Below, piece after piece: positions 11,877 through 19,350 of a stretch of 64,000 bases of DNA (its first letter is position 1; each line of letters starts with the position of its first letter). Under the pieces are notes generated by a model. That model saw only the letters and a list, made by a program, of their open reading frames with translations, made no database searches and was not told the origin of the DNA. This DNA comes from Pseudomonadota bacterium. Its GTDB lineage: Bacteria > Pseudomonadota > Gammaproteobacteria > Burkholderiales > Rhodocyclaceae. The stretch spans positions 1-64,000 of the forward strand of contig CAUJIV010000028.1 of assembly GCA_963205435.1 (NCBI GenBank), read 5' to 3'. Both the position numbers and the translations under genes were made by a program.

Positions 11877-13157
11877 ATGCGATTCCCCGCCCATCTGCTC
11901 GGCCTCGCCGCCGCTTCCCTTCTCGCCCTGTCCGGCTGCGGCAAGGAAGCGCCGCCTCCGCCGCAGGCCGCCGCCCCGGCCGAGGCTCCGGCGAAGCCGG
12001 CGGTGACGGTGCGCATCGGCCATGTCGCGCCGCTGACCGGGCCGCAGGCGCATCTCGGCAAGGACAACGAGAACGGCGCCCGCCTCGCCATCGAGGAGGC
12101 GAATGCCAAGAAGCTGGAGATCGGCGGCGCCCTGGTGACCTTCGAGCTGCTCGGCGAGGACGACCAGGCCGACCCGAAGCAAGGCACGACGGTGGCGCAG
12201 AAGCTGATCGACGACAAGGCCAATGGCGTCATCGGCCACCTCAATTCCGGCACCACCATCCCGGCCTCGAAGCTGTACGCCGAAGCCGGCATTCCGCAGG
12301 TCTCGCCCTCGGCGACCAATCCGAAATACACGCAGCAGGGCTTCAAGACCGCCTTCCGCGTGATGGCCAACGACGAGCAGCAGGGCAAGGTGCTCGGCGG
12401 CTACGCCACGCACCAGCTCGGCGCGAAGAACATCGCCATCGTCGACGACCGCACCGCCTACGGCCAGGGCGTCGCCGACGAGTTCGAGAAGGCGGCCGTG
12501 GCCGGCGGCGCCAGGATCGTGGCACGCGAGTTCACCACCGACAAGGCCACCGACTTCGCCGCCATCCTCACCCGCATCAAGTCGAAGAAGCCGGACCTCA
12601 TCATGTACGGCGGCATGGACGCGCAGGCCGGGCCGATGGCGCAGCAGCTGAAGAAGCTCGGCATCCGGACCAAGATGATCTTCGCCGACGGCGGCTGCAC
12701 CACCGAGTTCCACAAGCTGGCCGGCGACGCATCGGAAGGCCACTATTGCTCGCTGCCCGGCGTGCCGCTGGAGAAGATGCCCGGCGGCCAGGCGTTCAAG
12801 GAAAAATACGCCAAGCGCTTCAACGTCGACATCCAGCTCTACGCGCCCTACTCCTACGACGCCGCCAACGTCATGATCGACGCCATGCAGCGCGCCGGCT
12901 CGGTCGAGCCGGCGAAGTATCTCGAAGCGCTGCCGAAGACCGCCTTCGACGGCGTCACCGCCCGCATCACCTTCGACGAAAAGGGCGACGTCAAGGACGG
13001 CGCCATCACGCTCTACGAGGCAAAGGACGGCAAGTGGCAGGCGCTGGAGACCATCGGCGGCGCGCCGGCGCCGGGCGGCGCCACGGGCGGAACGCCGGCG
13101 GCGGAGGCCGGCGCCGCGCCGACCCCGGCGGCAGCCGCAGCGGAAGAAAAGAAGTAG
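11877..13157 (+). CDS. livJ: Branched-chain amino acid ABC transporter, substrate-binding lipoprotein
   Basis: A 426-residue periplasmic binding protein (type I fold, LivJ/LivK family) that captures leucine, isoleucine, valine or related ligands. The signal ends in a lipobox LSGC, so it is membrane-anchored. A short Pro/Ala-rich linker (PPPPQAAAPAEAPAKP) leads into VRIGHVAPLTGPQAHLGKDN, the usual start of the mature fold. The last 30 residues are an Ala/Pro/Gly-rich tail, which is unusual for the family. Of the ATGs at 11871 and 11877 I chose the second, because AAGGAG is then at a normal distance. It heads the liv operon. The livJ symbol denotes the role; the ligand cannot be read from the sequence. 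Confidence 0.9.
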   Translation: MRFPAHLLGLAAASLLALSGCGKEAPPPPQAAAPAEAPAKPAVTVRIGHVAPLTGPQAHLGKDNENGARLAIEEANAKKLEIGGALVTFELLGEDDQADPKQGTTVAQKLIDDKANGVIGHLNSGTTIPASKLYAEAGIPQVSPSATNPKYTQQGFKTAFRVMANDEQQGKVLGGYATHQLGAKNIAIVDDRTAYGQGVADEFEKAAVAGGARIVAREFTTDKATDFAAILTRIKSKKPDLIMYGGMDAQAGPMAQQLKKLGIRTKMIFADGGCTTEFHKLAGDASEGHYCSLPGVPLEKMPGGQAFKEKYAKRFNVDIQLYAPYSYDAANVMIDAMQRAGSVEPAKYLEALPKTAFDGVTARITFDEKGDVKDGAITLYEAKDGKWQALETIGGAPAPGGATGGTPAAEAGAAPTPAAAAAEEKK

Positions 13158-13176
13158 GCGGCATCCGCGCCCTGCG

Positions 13177-13202
13177 AACGGCACCCTCGGGTGCCGTTTG
13201 TT
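13177..13202 (+). terminator. Attenuating terminator between livJ and livH
   Basis: AACGGCACC and GGTGCCGTT pair perfectly over 9 bases around a CTCG loop, followed by TTGTT. It sits in the only sizeable gap between the binding-protein gene and the first permease. It probably lets part of the transcripts stop there, so the binding protein is made in excess. Confidence 0.65.
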
Positions 13203-13220
13203 CATCCGCAAGCCAGCGAC

Positions 13221-14144
13221 ATGGACACCTTCATCCAGCAGATCATCAACGGCCTCGTGCTGGGCAGCATCTACGCCCTCGTCGCGCTCGGCTACACGCT
13301 GGTGTATGGCATCCTCGGCCTGATCAACTTCGCCCACGGCGAGGTGGTGATGATCGGCGCGCTGAGCGCGCTGACGGTGATCAAGCTGCTCGCCGGCAGC
13401 GGCCTGCCCGGCATCGCGGTGGTGGCGATCGGCGTGCTGGTGGCGGTGCCGCTGTGCATGGCGCTGGGCTACGGCATCGAACGCGTCGCCTACCGGCCCC
13501 TGCGCCAGGCGCCGCGCCTCGCCCCGCTGATCACCGCCATCGGCATGTCGATCGTGCTGCAGCAGCTGGCGATGATCTTCTGGGGGCGCAACTACCATTC
13601 CTTTCCGCCGATCCTGCCGGAAACCGGGCGCGAGATCGGCGACGCCTACATCAGCGATCTGCAGATCGCCATCCTGCTGCTGGCGGCGGCGATCATGGCC
13701 GGCCTGATGCTGCTGATCAACCGCACCCGGCTCGGCCGCGCCATGCGCGCCACGGCGGAGAACCCGCAGATCGCCGGCCTGATGGGCGTCAACATCAACG
13801 CCATCATCTCGGCCACCTTCCTCATCGGCTCGGCGCTGGCGGCGGTGGCCGGCGTCATGGTCAGCGCCAACTACTCGATCGCCCACTACCAGATGGGCTT
13901 CATCCTCGGCCTGAAGGCGTTCACCGCCGCCGTGCTCGGCGGCATCGGCAACGTGCCCGGCGCCATGCTCGGCGGCCTGCTGCTCGGGCTGATCGAGTCG
14001 CTCGGCGCCGGCTACATCGGCGACCTCACCGGCGGCTTCCTCGGCAGCCACTACCAGGACGTGTTCGCCTTCTTCGTGCTGATCCTCGTCCTCGTGTTCA
14101 GGCCTTCCGGCCTGATGGGCGAGAAAGTGGCGGAGCGCGCCTGA
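13221..14144 (+). CDS. livH: Branched-chain amino acid ABC transporter permease LivH
   Basis: A 307-residue inner-membrane permease with about eight hydrophobic segments. The N-terminus FIQQIINGLVLGSIYALVAL and the segment YGILGLINFAHGEVVMIGA are the classical LivH signature. It forms the translocation channel with LivM and couples to the LivG/LivF ATPases. The start at 13221 was chosen over the longer track start because MDTFIQQ is the conserved beginning. The stop TGA is one base from the ATG of livM. Confidence 0.95.
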   Translation: MDTFIQQIINGLVLGSIYALVALGYTLVYGILGLINFAHGEVVMIGALSALTVIKLLAGSGLPGIAVVAIGVLVAVPLCMALGYGIERVAYRPLRQAPRLAPLITAIGMSIVLQQLAMIFWGRNYHSFPPILPETGREIGDAYISDLQIAILLLAAAIMAGLMLLINRTRLGRAMRATAENPQIAGLMGVNINAIISATFLIGSALAAVAGVMVSANYSIAHYQMGFILGLKAFTAAVLGGIGNVPGAMLGGLLLGLIESLGAGYIGDLTGGFLGSHYQDVFAFFVLILVLVFRPSGLMGEKVAERA

Positions 14145-14145
14145 G

Positions 14146-15237
14146 ATGGGCGCCGCCGGCCGCAGGCGCCGTGCCTGGCTCGGCATGCTGCTGGTCGGCG
14201 TGGCGCTGGCCCTGCTGCCCTTCCTCGTCGGCAAGGGCCTCGGCAACAGCTGGGTGCGCGTGCTCGACTTCGCCCTGCTCTATGTCATGCTGGCGCTGGG
14301 GCTGAACATCGTCGTCGGCTTCGCCGGCCTGCTCGACCTCGGCTACATCGCCTTCTACGCCGTCGGCGCCTATCTGTATGCCCTGCTCGCCTCGCCGCAT
14401 TTCGGCATCCACTGGCCGGCGTGGGCGATCCTGCCGCTCGGCGCGCTGGTCGCCGGCATGTTCGGCGTGCTGCTGGGAGCGCCGGTGCTGCGGCTGCGCG
14501 GCGACTACCTGGCCATCGTCACGCTCGGCTTCGGCGAGATCATCCGCATCTTCCTCAACAACCTGAATGCACCTGTGAACATCACCAACGGCCCGCAGGG
14601 CATCAGCCAGATCGATCCGGTCGGCGTCGCCGGCGTCACGCTGGCGAAGCCGCTCGAAGTGCTCGGCATCACCTTCCTGCCGCTCCATCTCCACTACTAC
14701 CTGTTCCTGCTGCTGGCCCTGCTCGTCATCTTCGTCTCGATCCGGCTGGAGGACTCGCGCATCGGCCGCGCCTGGGTGGCGATCCGCGAAGACGAGATCG
14801 CGGCCAAGGCCTGCGGCATCAACACGCGCAACGTCAAGCTGCTGGCCTTCGCCATGGGCGCCACCTTCGGCGGCGTCGCCGGCGGCCTCTTCGCCGGCTT
14901 CCAGGAATTCGTCAGCCCGGAGAGCTTCGGCCTGATGGAGTCGATCATGGTGCTGTGCATGGTGGTGCTCGGCGGCATGGGGCACATCCCCGGCGTCATC
15001 CTCGGCAGCCTGCTGCTGGCCGTCCTGCCCGAGGCGCTGCGCCACGGCGCCGTGCCGCTGCAGCAAGCCGCCTTCGGCCGTGTCCTGCTCGACCCCGAGA
15101 CGCTGCGCATGCTGCTGTTCGGGCTGGCGCTGATCGGCGTCATGCTCTACCGCCCGGCCGGGCTGTGGCCGGAGGCGCGGCGCAAGCGGGAGCTGGCACG
15201 GCCTTCCCCCCAGCCCTCTTCCCGGGAAAGGGGGTGA
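14146..15237 (+). CDS. livM: Branched-chain amino acid ABC transporter permease LivM
   Basis: A 363-residue membrane protein and second half of the channel. Family motifs include LGLNIVVGFAGLLDLGYIAFYAVGAY (quoted in part) and LRGDYLAIVTLGFGEIIRI, with the ABC-contact loop RAWVAIREDEIAAKACGI. It begins immediately after livH (one-base gap). The last residues, LARPSPQPSSRERG, are not typical of LivM. They are encoded by the first unit of a 72-bp repeat array, so the repeat seems to have replaced or extended the natural 3' end. Confidence 0.95.
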   Translation: MGAAGRRRRAWLGMLLVGVALALLPFLVGKGLGNSWVRVLDFALLYVMLALGLNIVVGFAGLLDLGYIAFYAVGAYLYALLASPHFGIHWPAWAILPLGALVAGMFGVLLGAPVLRLRGDYLAIVTLGFGEIIRIFLNNLNAPVNITNGPQGISQIDPVGVAGVTLAKPLEVLGITFLPLHLHYYLFLLLALLVIFVSIRLEDSRIGRAWVAIREDEIAAKACGINTRNVKLLAFAMGATFGGVAGGLFAGFQEFVSPESFGLMESIMVLCMVVLGGMGHIPGVILGSLLLAVLPEALRHGAVPLQQAAFGRVLLDPETLRMLLFGLALIGVMLYRPAGLWPEARRKRELARPSPQPSSRERG

Positions 15238-15404
15238 CGGTGGTTCGCTGCGCTCGCGGAGAAGCTTACACAGCCATCCCCCCGACCCCCTTCCCGAGGA
15301 AGGGGGTGACGGCGGTTCGCTGCGCTCATGGACGAATTTGCACAGCCTTCCCCCAATCCCCTTCCTGGGGAAGAAGGTAATGATGGTTCACTGCGCTCAC
15401 GGAT
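15198..15404. repeat. Three tandem 72-bp hairpin repeats between livM and livG
   Basis: Three units start with GCCTTCCCCC, GCCATCCCCC and GCCTTCCCCC at 15201, 15273 and 15345, an exact 72-base period. Each contains a hairpin such as CCCCCTTCC-CGA-GGAAGGGGG, followed by GTGACGGCGGTTCGCTGCGC, and ends near CTC.CGGA. The third unit is the most degenerate. The array splits the liv operon and encodes the C-terminal tail of LivM. A fourth, interrupted copy lies at 45912-46045. Confidence 0.85.
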
Positions 15405-15450
15405 TTGAATCCGCCCCGCATTGGCGAGGCGCGGCGGCGGGGCAAGCCGG

Positions 15451-16221
15451 ATGAGCGAGATCCTGCTCGCTGCCGAAAGGGTCGCCAAGCGCTTCGGTGG
15501 CGTGCGCGCGCTGCGCGATATCTCGCTCGAGATCCGCCGCAGCGAGATCTACGGCCTGATCGGCCCCAACGGCGCCGGCAAGACCACCTTCTTCAATGTG
15601 CTGACCGGCCTCTATCCCGCCGACGGCGGCGGCTTCGTCTTCGACGGCGAGCCGCTCGAGCTCTCGGCGCCGCACAAGGTGGCGGCCGCCGGCATCGCCC
15701 GCAACTTCCAGAACATCCGCCTCTTCGCCAACATGACGACGCTGGAAAACGTCATGGTCGGCCGCCACCTGCGCACCGCGGCCGGCGTCGTCGGCGCCGT
15801 GCTGCGCGATCGCGCGACGCGCGACGAGGAGGCGGCCATCGCCCGCCGCGCCCATGAGCTGCTCGAATATGTCGGCATCGAGCGCCACGCCAACGCGCTG
15901 GCGCGCAGCCTCTCCTACGGCGATCAGCGGCGGCTGGAGATCGCCCGCGCGCTGGCCACCGAGCCGAAGCTGCTGGCGCTCGACGAGCCGGCCGCCGGCA
16001 TGAACGCCACGGAGACCGCGGCGCTGCGCCAGCTGATCGAGGCCCTGCGCGGTGACGGCCTCACCATCCTGCTGATCGAGCACGACGTGCGCCTGGTGAT
16101 GGGCCTTTGCGACCGCGTCGCCGTGCTCGACTACGGCGAGAAGATCGCCGAGGGCGTGCCAGCCGCGGTGCAGCGCGACCCGAAGGTAATCGAGGCCTAT
16201 CTCGGAGCCGACCTTGCCTGA
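15451..16221 (+). CDS. livG: Branched-chain amino acid ABC transporter ATP-binding protein LivG
   Basis: A 256-residue cytoplasmic ATPase of the transporter. The Walker A motif is GPNGAGKTT, the signature LSYGDQRRLEIARALAT is the LivG variant of LSGGQ, and the Walker B is LLALDEPAAGMN. The early FGGVRALRDISLEI and the insertion around RNFQNIRLFANMTTLENVMV (quoted in part) are typical of LivG. I chose the ATG at 15451, although an in-frame TTG lies 30 bases upstream. The gene is separated from livM by the repeat array. Confidence 0.95.
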   Translation: MSEILLAAERVAKRFGGVRALRDISLEIRRSEIYGLIGPNGAGKTTFFNVLTGLYPADGGGFVFDGEPLELSAPHKVAAAGIARNFQNIRLFANMTTLENVMVGRHLRTAAGVVGAVLRDRATRDEEAAIARRAHELLEYVGIERHANALARSLSYGDQRRLEIARALATEPKLLALDEPAAGMNATETAALRQLIEALRGDGLTILLIEHDVRLVMGLCDRVAVLDYGEKIAEGVPAAVQRDPKVIEAYLGADLA

Positions 16222-16990
16222 GGCGCTGCAATCGGAAGAAGCGGGTGCCGACGGCCGGGGCGACGGAGGCGCGGCAGCGCGCCGCCCCCTGCTCGAGGTG
16301 CGCGACCTGCAGGTTTCCTATGGCGGCATCGCCGCCGTCCGCGGCATCAGCCTGGAAGTTGCGGCCGGCGAGATGGTCTGCCTGATCGGCGCCAACGGCG
16401 CCGGCAAGACGACGACGCTGAAGGCGCTGGCACGCCTGCTGCCGGCGCGGGGCGCGATCGACTATCGCGGCGAGAGCCTGCTGCAGCGGGCGCCGCACGA
16501 GCTGATCGGCGCCGGCCTGGCCCTGGTGCCCGAGGGCCGCGGCGTCTTCGCCCGCCTCAGCGTCGCGGAAAACCTCGCCATGGGCGCCTATTGCCGCCGC
16601 GACCGCGACGGCATCGCCGCCGACCTTGAGCACATCCATGCCCTCCTGCCACGCCTGAAGGAACGCGCCGGCCAGCTCGCCGGCACCCTCTCCGGCGGCG
16701 AGCAGCAGATGCTGGCGCTCGGCCGCGCCCTGATGAGCCGGCCGCAGTTGCTGCTGCTCGACGAGCCGTCGATGGGCCTGGCGCCGATCATGGTGCAGAG
16801 GGTGTTCGAGGTGATCCGCCGCGTCGCCGCCGAGGGCGTCACCATCCTGCTGGTGGAGCAGAACGCCCGCCTAGCACTGTCGGTCGCAGCGCGCGGCTAC
16901 GTCATGGAAAGCGGCGCCATCACCCTGGCAGGCGAAGCGGCGGCGCTGCTCGCCGACCCGAAGGTGCGCGAAGCCTATCTGGGGGAGTGA
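16214..16990 (+). CDS. livF: Branched-chain amino acid ABC transporter ATP-binding protein LivF
   Basis: A 258-residue ATPase, partner of LivG. It has Walker A GANGAGKTT, the signature TLSGGEQQMLALGRALMSRP and Walker B LLLLDEPSMGLAP, all in the LivF form. The start is a TTG at 16214 overlapping the livG stop by 8 bases. The first 25 residues (QSEEAGADGRGDGGAAARRP) are a non-conserved Gly/Ala/acidic extension before LLEVRDLQVSYGG. This completes the J-H-M-G-F transporter operon. Confidence 0.95.
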   Translation: MPEALQSEEAGADGRGDGGAAARRPLLEVRDLQVSYGGIAAVRGISLEVAAGEMVCLIGANGAGKTTTLKALARLLPARGAIDYRGESLLQRAPHELIGAGLALVPEGRGVFARLSVAENLAMGAYCRRDRDGIAADLEHIHALLPRLKERAGQLAGTLSGGEQQMLALGRALMSRPQLLLLDEPSMGLAPIMVQRVFEVIRRVAAEGVTILLVEQNARLALSVAARGYVMESGAITLAGEAAALLADPKVREAYLGE

Positions 16991-17030
16991 GGCGGCCGGG
17001 CGGCGGCAAGCGCCCGGTGGCAGGGGATGA

Positions 17031-17468
17031 TCAGCCTGCTGGATTCAGCAGGCGCGCCATGCGCGGCGCGGCGCGCAGCAGGTCCGCCAGGGTGTGCCGG
17101 TCGAGCTCGGCGAAAAAGGCGTCCGCCGCCTTCTTGAAGACGCCCTTGAGCAGGCAGGCAGGCTCGATGTTGCATTCGTTGCGGCCGCCATCGAAGCACT
17201 CCACCAGCGCCACGCTCTCCTCGGCGCGGCGCACCACTTCGCCGACGCTGATCCGCTCGGCGGCGCGCGCCAGGCGCAGGCCGCCGCCGCGGCCGCGCAC
17301 CGTCTCGACATAGCCCTGGCGGGCGAGGAAGTGCACGACCTTCATCAGGTGGTTCTCGGAGATGCCGTAGGCGGCGGCGATCTCGGCGATGGTGGCAAGC
17401 CCCTCGCGCCGCATGCCGAGATACATCAGCACGCGCAGGTTGTAATCCGAGAAGGCGGTCAGTCGCAT
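17031..17468 (-). CDS. nsrR: Rrf2-family nitric-oxide-sensing repressor NsrR
   Basis: A 145-residue winged-helix regulator that represses nitrosative-stress genes while its [4Fe-4S] cluster is intact and releases DNA when nitric oxide destroys the cluster. The N-terminus MRLTAFSDYNLRVLMYLG is the Rrf2 start and includes Asp8, a cluster ligand in the Streptomyces NsrR structure. Three cysteines C91, C99 and C105 lie in the NsrR-type block ECFDGG..EC..EPACLLKG, followed by AFFAELDRHTLADL. This separates it from IscR and RsrR. It is divergent from a DUF59-DUF2249-NnrS-like operon that it probably controls. Confidence 0.9.
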   Translation of the reverse strand: MRLTAFSDYNLRVLMYLGMRREGLATIAEIAAAYGISENHLMKVVHFLARQGYVETVRGRGGGLRLARAAERISVGEVVRRAEESVALVECFDGGRNECNIEPACLLKGVFKKAADAFFAELDRHTLADLLRAAPRMARLLNPAG

Positions 17469-17540
17469 TGCCTGCGCGCGCCGCGCGGTTCCTCCGCCGA
17501 AGACGACAAGCCCGAACCCTCCTGAAGAAGCACGCCCTAA

Positions 17541-17563
17541 AAGGTGTATCTTGCATATTGATT
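17541..17563. promoter_or_regulatory. Candidate NsrR operator
   Basis: AAGGTGTATCTTGCATATTGATT overlaps the -35 of the operon promoter. Its left half AAGGTGTATCT fits the published NsrR half-site pattern AAGRTGYATYT; the right half is weak. Position and neighbouring nsrR support it, but it is a by-eye match. Confidence 0.5.
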
Positions 17564-17586
17564 ATCGCAGAAACTGCTGATATAGT
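17558..17586 (+). promoter_or_regulatory. Sigma-70 promoter of the NsrR-linked operon
   Basis: TTGATT (17558-17563) and TATAGT (17581-17586) are separated by exactly 17 bases, with the first ATG 37 bases downstream and AAGGAAT just before it. It is the best-looking promoter in the divergent gap and overlaps the candidate NsrR site. Confidence 0.65.
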
Positions 17587-17622
17587 GAAGCCGCGTTCCG
17601 TTTTTTTCATGCGAAGGAATCC

Positions 17623-17961
17623 ATGATGGCAGACCCGACGACAGGCATGCCCACCGTAGAGGAAATCCGTGCGGCGCTGCGCCACGTGATCGACCCGGAG
17701 GTCGGCATGAACGTCGTCGACCTCGGCCTGGTGTATGGCATCGATATCGAGCCCAGCCGGGTTCATATCGACATGACCATGACCACGCCGGCCTGCCCGA
17801 TGAGCGACATGATCACGACGGACGCGCGCCAGTCGATCGGCGACATCGTGCCGGAAGGCACCGAGATCGCGATCGACCTGGTCTGGGATCCCCCCTGGGG
17901 CGCCGAGCAGATGTCGGAGCAGGCCAAGCGCCACTTCGGCTGGGATGAAAACGAAATCTAA
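17623..17961 (+). CDS. DUF59 / MIP18-family iron-sulfur assembly-type protein
   Basis: A 112-residue protein of the DUF59 (SufT/PaaD/MIP18) family. It has VIDPEVGMNVVDLGLVYGI and the conserved TTPACPMSDMI, which includes the invariant cysteine C58. Family members help mature or repair Fe-S clusters. Placed beside nsrR, it may repair clusters damaged by nitric oxide, which is an inference from context. It is the first gene of a three-gene operon with a good promoter. The N-terminus has two adjacent ATGs; the second, at 17626, would shorten it by one residue. Confidence 0.88.
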   Translation: MMADPTTGMPTVEEIRAALRHVIDPEVGMNVVDLGLVYGIDIEPSRVHIDMTMTTPACPMSDMITTDARQSIGDIVPEGTEIAIDLVWDPPWGAEQMSEQAKRHFGWDENEI

Positions 17962-18018
17962 GCCGCAGCAAACGCGGCGCAGCAAGCAAGCCACCTCAAC
18001 CACGACAGGAGAAGCAAG

Positions 18019-18252
18019 ATGAGCAACGAAAACACCATCGACGTGCGCACCATTCCCCCTCCGCAGCGGCACCCGCTGATCTTCAACACCTATCGTGAGC
18101 TTGGCGTCGGCAGTTCGTTCTACCTGGTGAACGACCACGACCCGAAACCGCTGTACTACCAGTTCCAGGCCGAATACGGAGACAAGTTCAGCTGGGACTA
18201 TCTGGAAAGCGGCCCCCAGGTCTGGAAGGTGCAGATTTCGAAAAAAGCCTGA
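18019..18252 (+). CDS. DUF2249 domain protein
   Basis: A 77-residue single-domain DUF2249 protein beginning NTIDVRTIPPPQRHPLIFNTYRELG (partly quoted). It contains FYLVNDHDPKPLYYQFQAEY and ends SGPQVWKVQISKK. DUF2249 proteins have a TusA-like fold and often occur beside hemerythrin, DUF59 and denitrification genes; their function is not established. A strong GGAGAAGC site precedes the ATG. The stop directly abuts the GTG of the next gene (TGAGTG), so all three genes are one operon. Confidence 0.88.
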   Translation: MSNENTIDVRTIPPPQRHPLIFNTYRELGVGSSFYLVNDHDPKPLYYQFQAEYGDKFSWDYLESGPQVWKVQISKKA

Positions 18253-19320
18253 GTGCGGATGGTTGAAGTCCGGCCGCCCTGGCGCGTTCCGCTGCTGATA
18301 CTCGGCTTCGCCAGTCTCATCATCGGAGTGGGCGCCGGACTGCTGAGGCTGGGCTGGGCAGTGCCCCGCCCCGCTTCGGAGCTTGCCGTCTTTCACGGGC
18401 CGCTCATGGTGAGCGGCTTTTTTGGCACCCTGATCAGCCTGGAGCGCGCCGTCGCGCTAGGCCGCCTGTGGGGCTATCTCGGGCCGCTGGCGGCCGGCGT
18501 CGGCGCCCTCGTGATCATCATGAGCGGCCCGGCGGCGGCCGGGCAGGCCCTGCTGGCGCTGGGCAGCGCCGTGCTGCTGGTCGGCTCGGCCTGGGTGTTC
18601 CTCCGCCAGCGCGCCCTGTTCACCTTCACGCTCGCCTCGGGCGCCGCCAGCTGGCTGGTCGGCAACCTGCTCTGGCTCTACGGCTTCTCGGTGTTCGAGG
18701 TCGTGCCGTGGTGGGCCGGCTTCCTCGTCCTGACGATTTCCGGCGAGCGGCTCGAGCTGTCGCGCTTCCTGCGCGTCTCGGCGAAGGCGCAGCGCGTGTT
18801 CGGCGTGATCATGGTGATCATGACCTTCGGCATGATCTTCCAGGTGCAGGTGTTCGGCGCCACGCTGGTCGCCCTCACCGTCTGGCTGTTCCGCCAGGAC
18901 ATCGCCCGGCGCACGGTCAAGGAAAAGGGGCTGACGCGCTTCATTGCTGTCTGCCTGCTCTCGGGCTATGTCTGGCTGGCGGTGTCCGGCCTGGTCATGC
19001 TGGTCGCCGGCCTCGAACCGGGTACTCTGGCCTACGATGCCGCCGTTCATTCGCTGATGCTCGGCTTCGTCTTCTCGATGGTGTTCGGCCACGCGCCGGT
19101 GATCCTGCCCTCGGTGCTGCGCGTGCCGCTGCCCTACCACCCGGTTTCCTACGTGCCGCTGATCCTGCTGCACTTCTCCCTGATCGTCCGGCTGGCCGGC
19201 GACGCCCTCGCTGACCAGGGCGTGCGCAGCATGGGCGGCATGCTCAACGCCATCGCCCTGGCGGCTTTCATCCTCAACACCATTGCCGCGGTCATCCGCG
19301 GCCAGCTGAAGAAAAGTTAG
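18253..19320 (+). CDS. NnrS-like polytopic membrane protein
   Basis: A 355-residue inner-membrane protein with about ten hydrophobic helices. Conserved-looking histidines lie in LAVFHGPLMVSGFFG (H48), AAVHSLMLGFVFS and VFGHAPVILPSV. This arrangement resembles the NnrS family, haem/copper membrane proteins linked to nitric oxide tolerance and denitrification, although it is distant enough that I call it NnrS-like. It starts at a GTG immediately after the DUF2249 stop; an ATG two codons later is possible. Its operon partners and the adjacent nsrR support a nitrosative-stress role. No other denitrification gene is in the window. Confidence 0.75.
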   Translation: MRMVEVRPPWRVPLLILGFASLIIGVGAGLLRLGWAVPRPASELAVFHGPLMVSGFFGTLISLERAVALGRLWGYLGPLAAGVGALVIIMSGPAAAGQALLALGSAVLLVGSAWVFLRQRALFTFTLASGAASWLVGNLLWLYGFSVFEVVPWWAGFLVLTISGERLELSRFLRVSAKAQRVFGVIMVIMTFGMIFQVQVFGATLVALTVWLFRQDIARRTVKEKGLTRFIAVCLLSGYVWLAVSGLVMLVAGLEPGTLAYDAAVHSLMLGFVFSMVFGHAPVILPSVLRVPLPYHPVSYVPLILLHFSLIVRLAGDALADQGVRSMGGMLNAIALAAFILNTIAAVIRGQLKKS

Positions 19321-19350
19321 GGGAGAGGAAGCCCCGGCCTCCAGGGCCTT

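Noticed and set aside
11739-14246. 835-residue minus-strand ORF across the cytochrome and liv genes
   Set aside because: It is a GC-driven shadow of livJ and livH, rich in Arg/His/Gly/Ala repeats with no domain, and it crosses a terminator and a promoter.
15198-15404. CRISPR-like array
   Set aside because: The 72-base units are contiguous, diverged and contain their own hairpins; there are no unique spacers and no cas genes.
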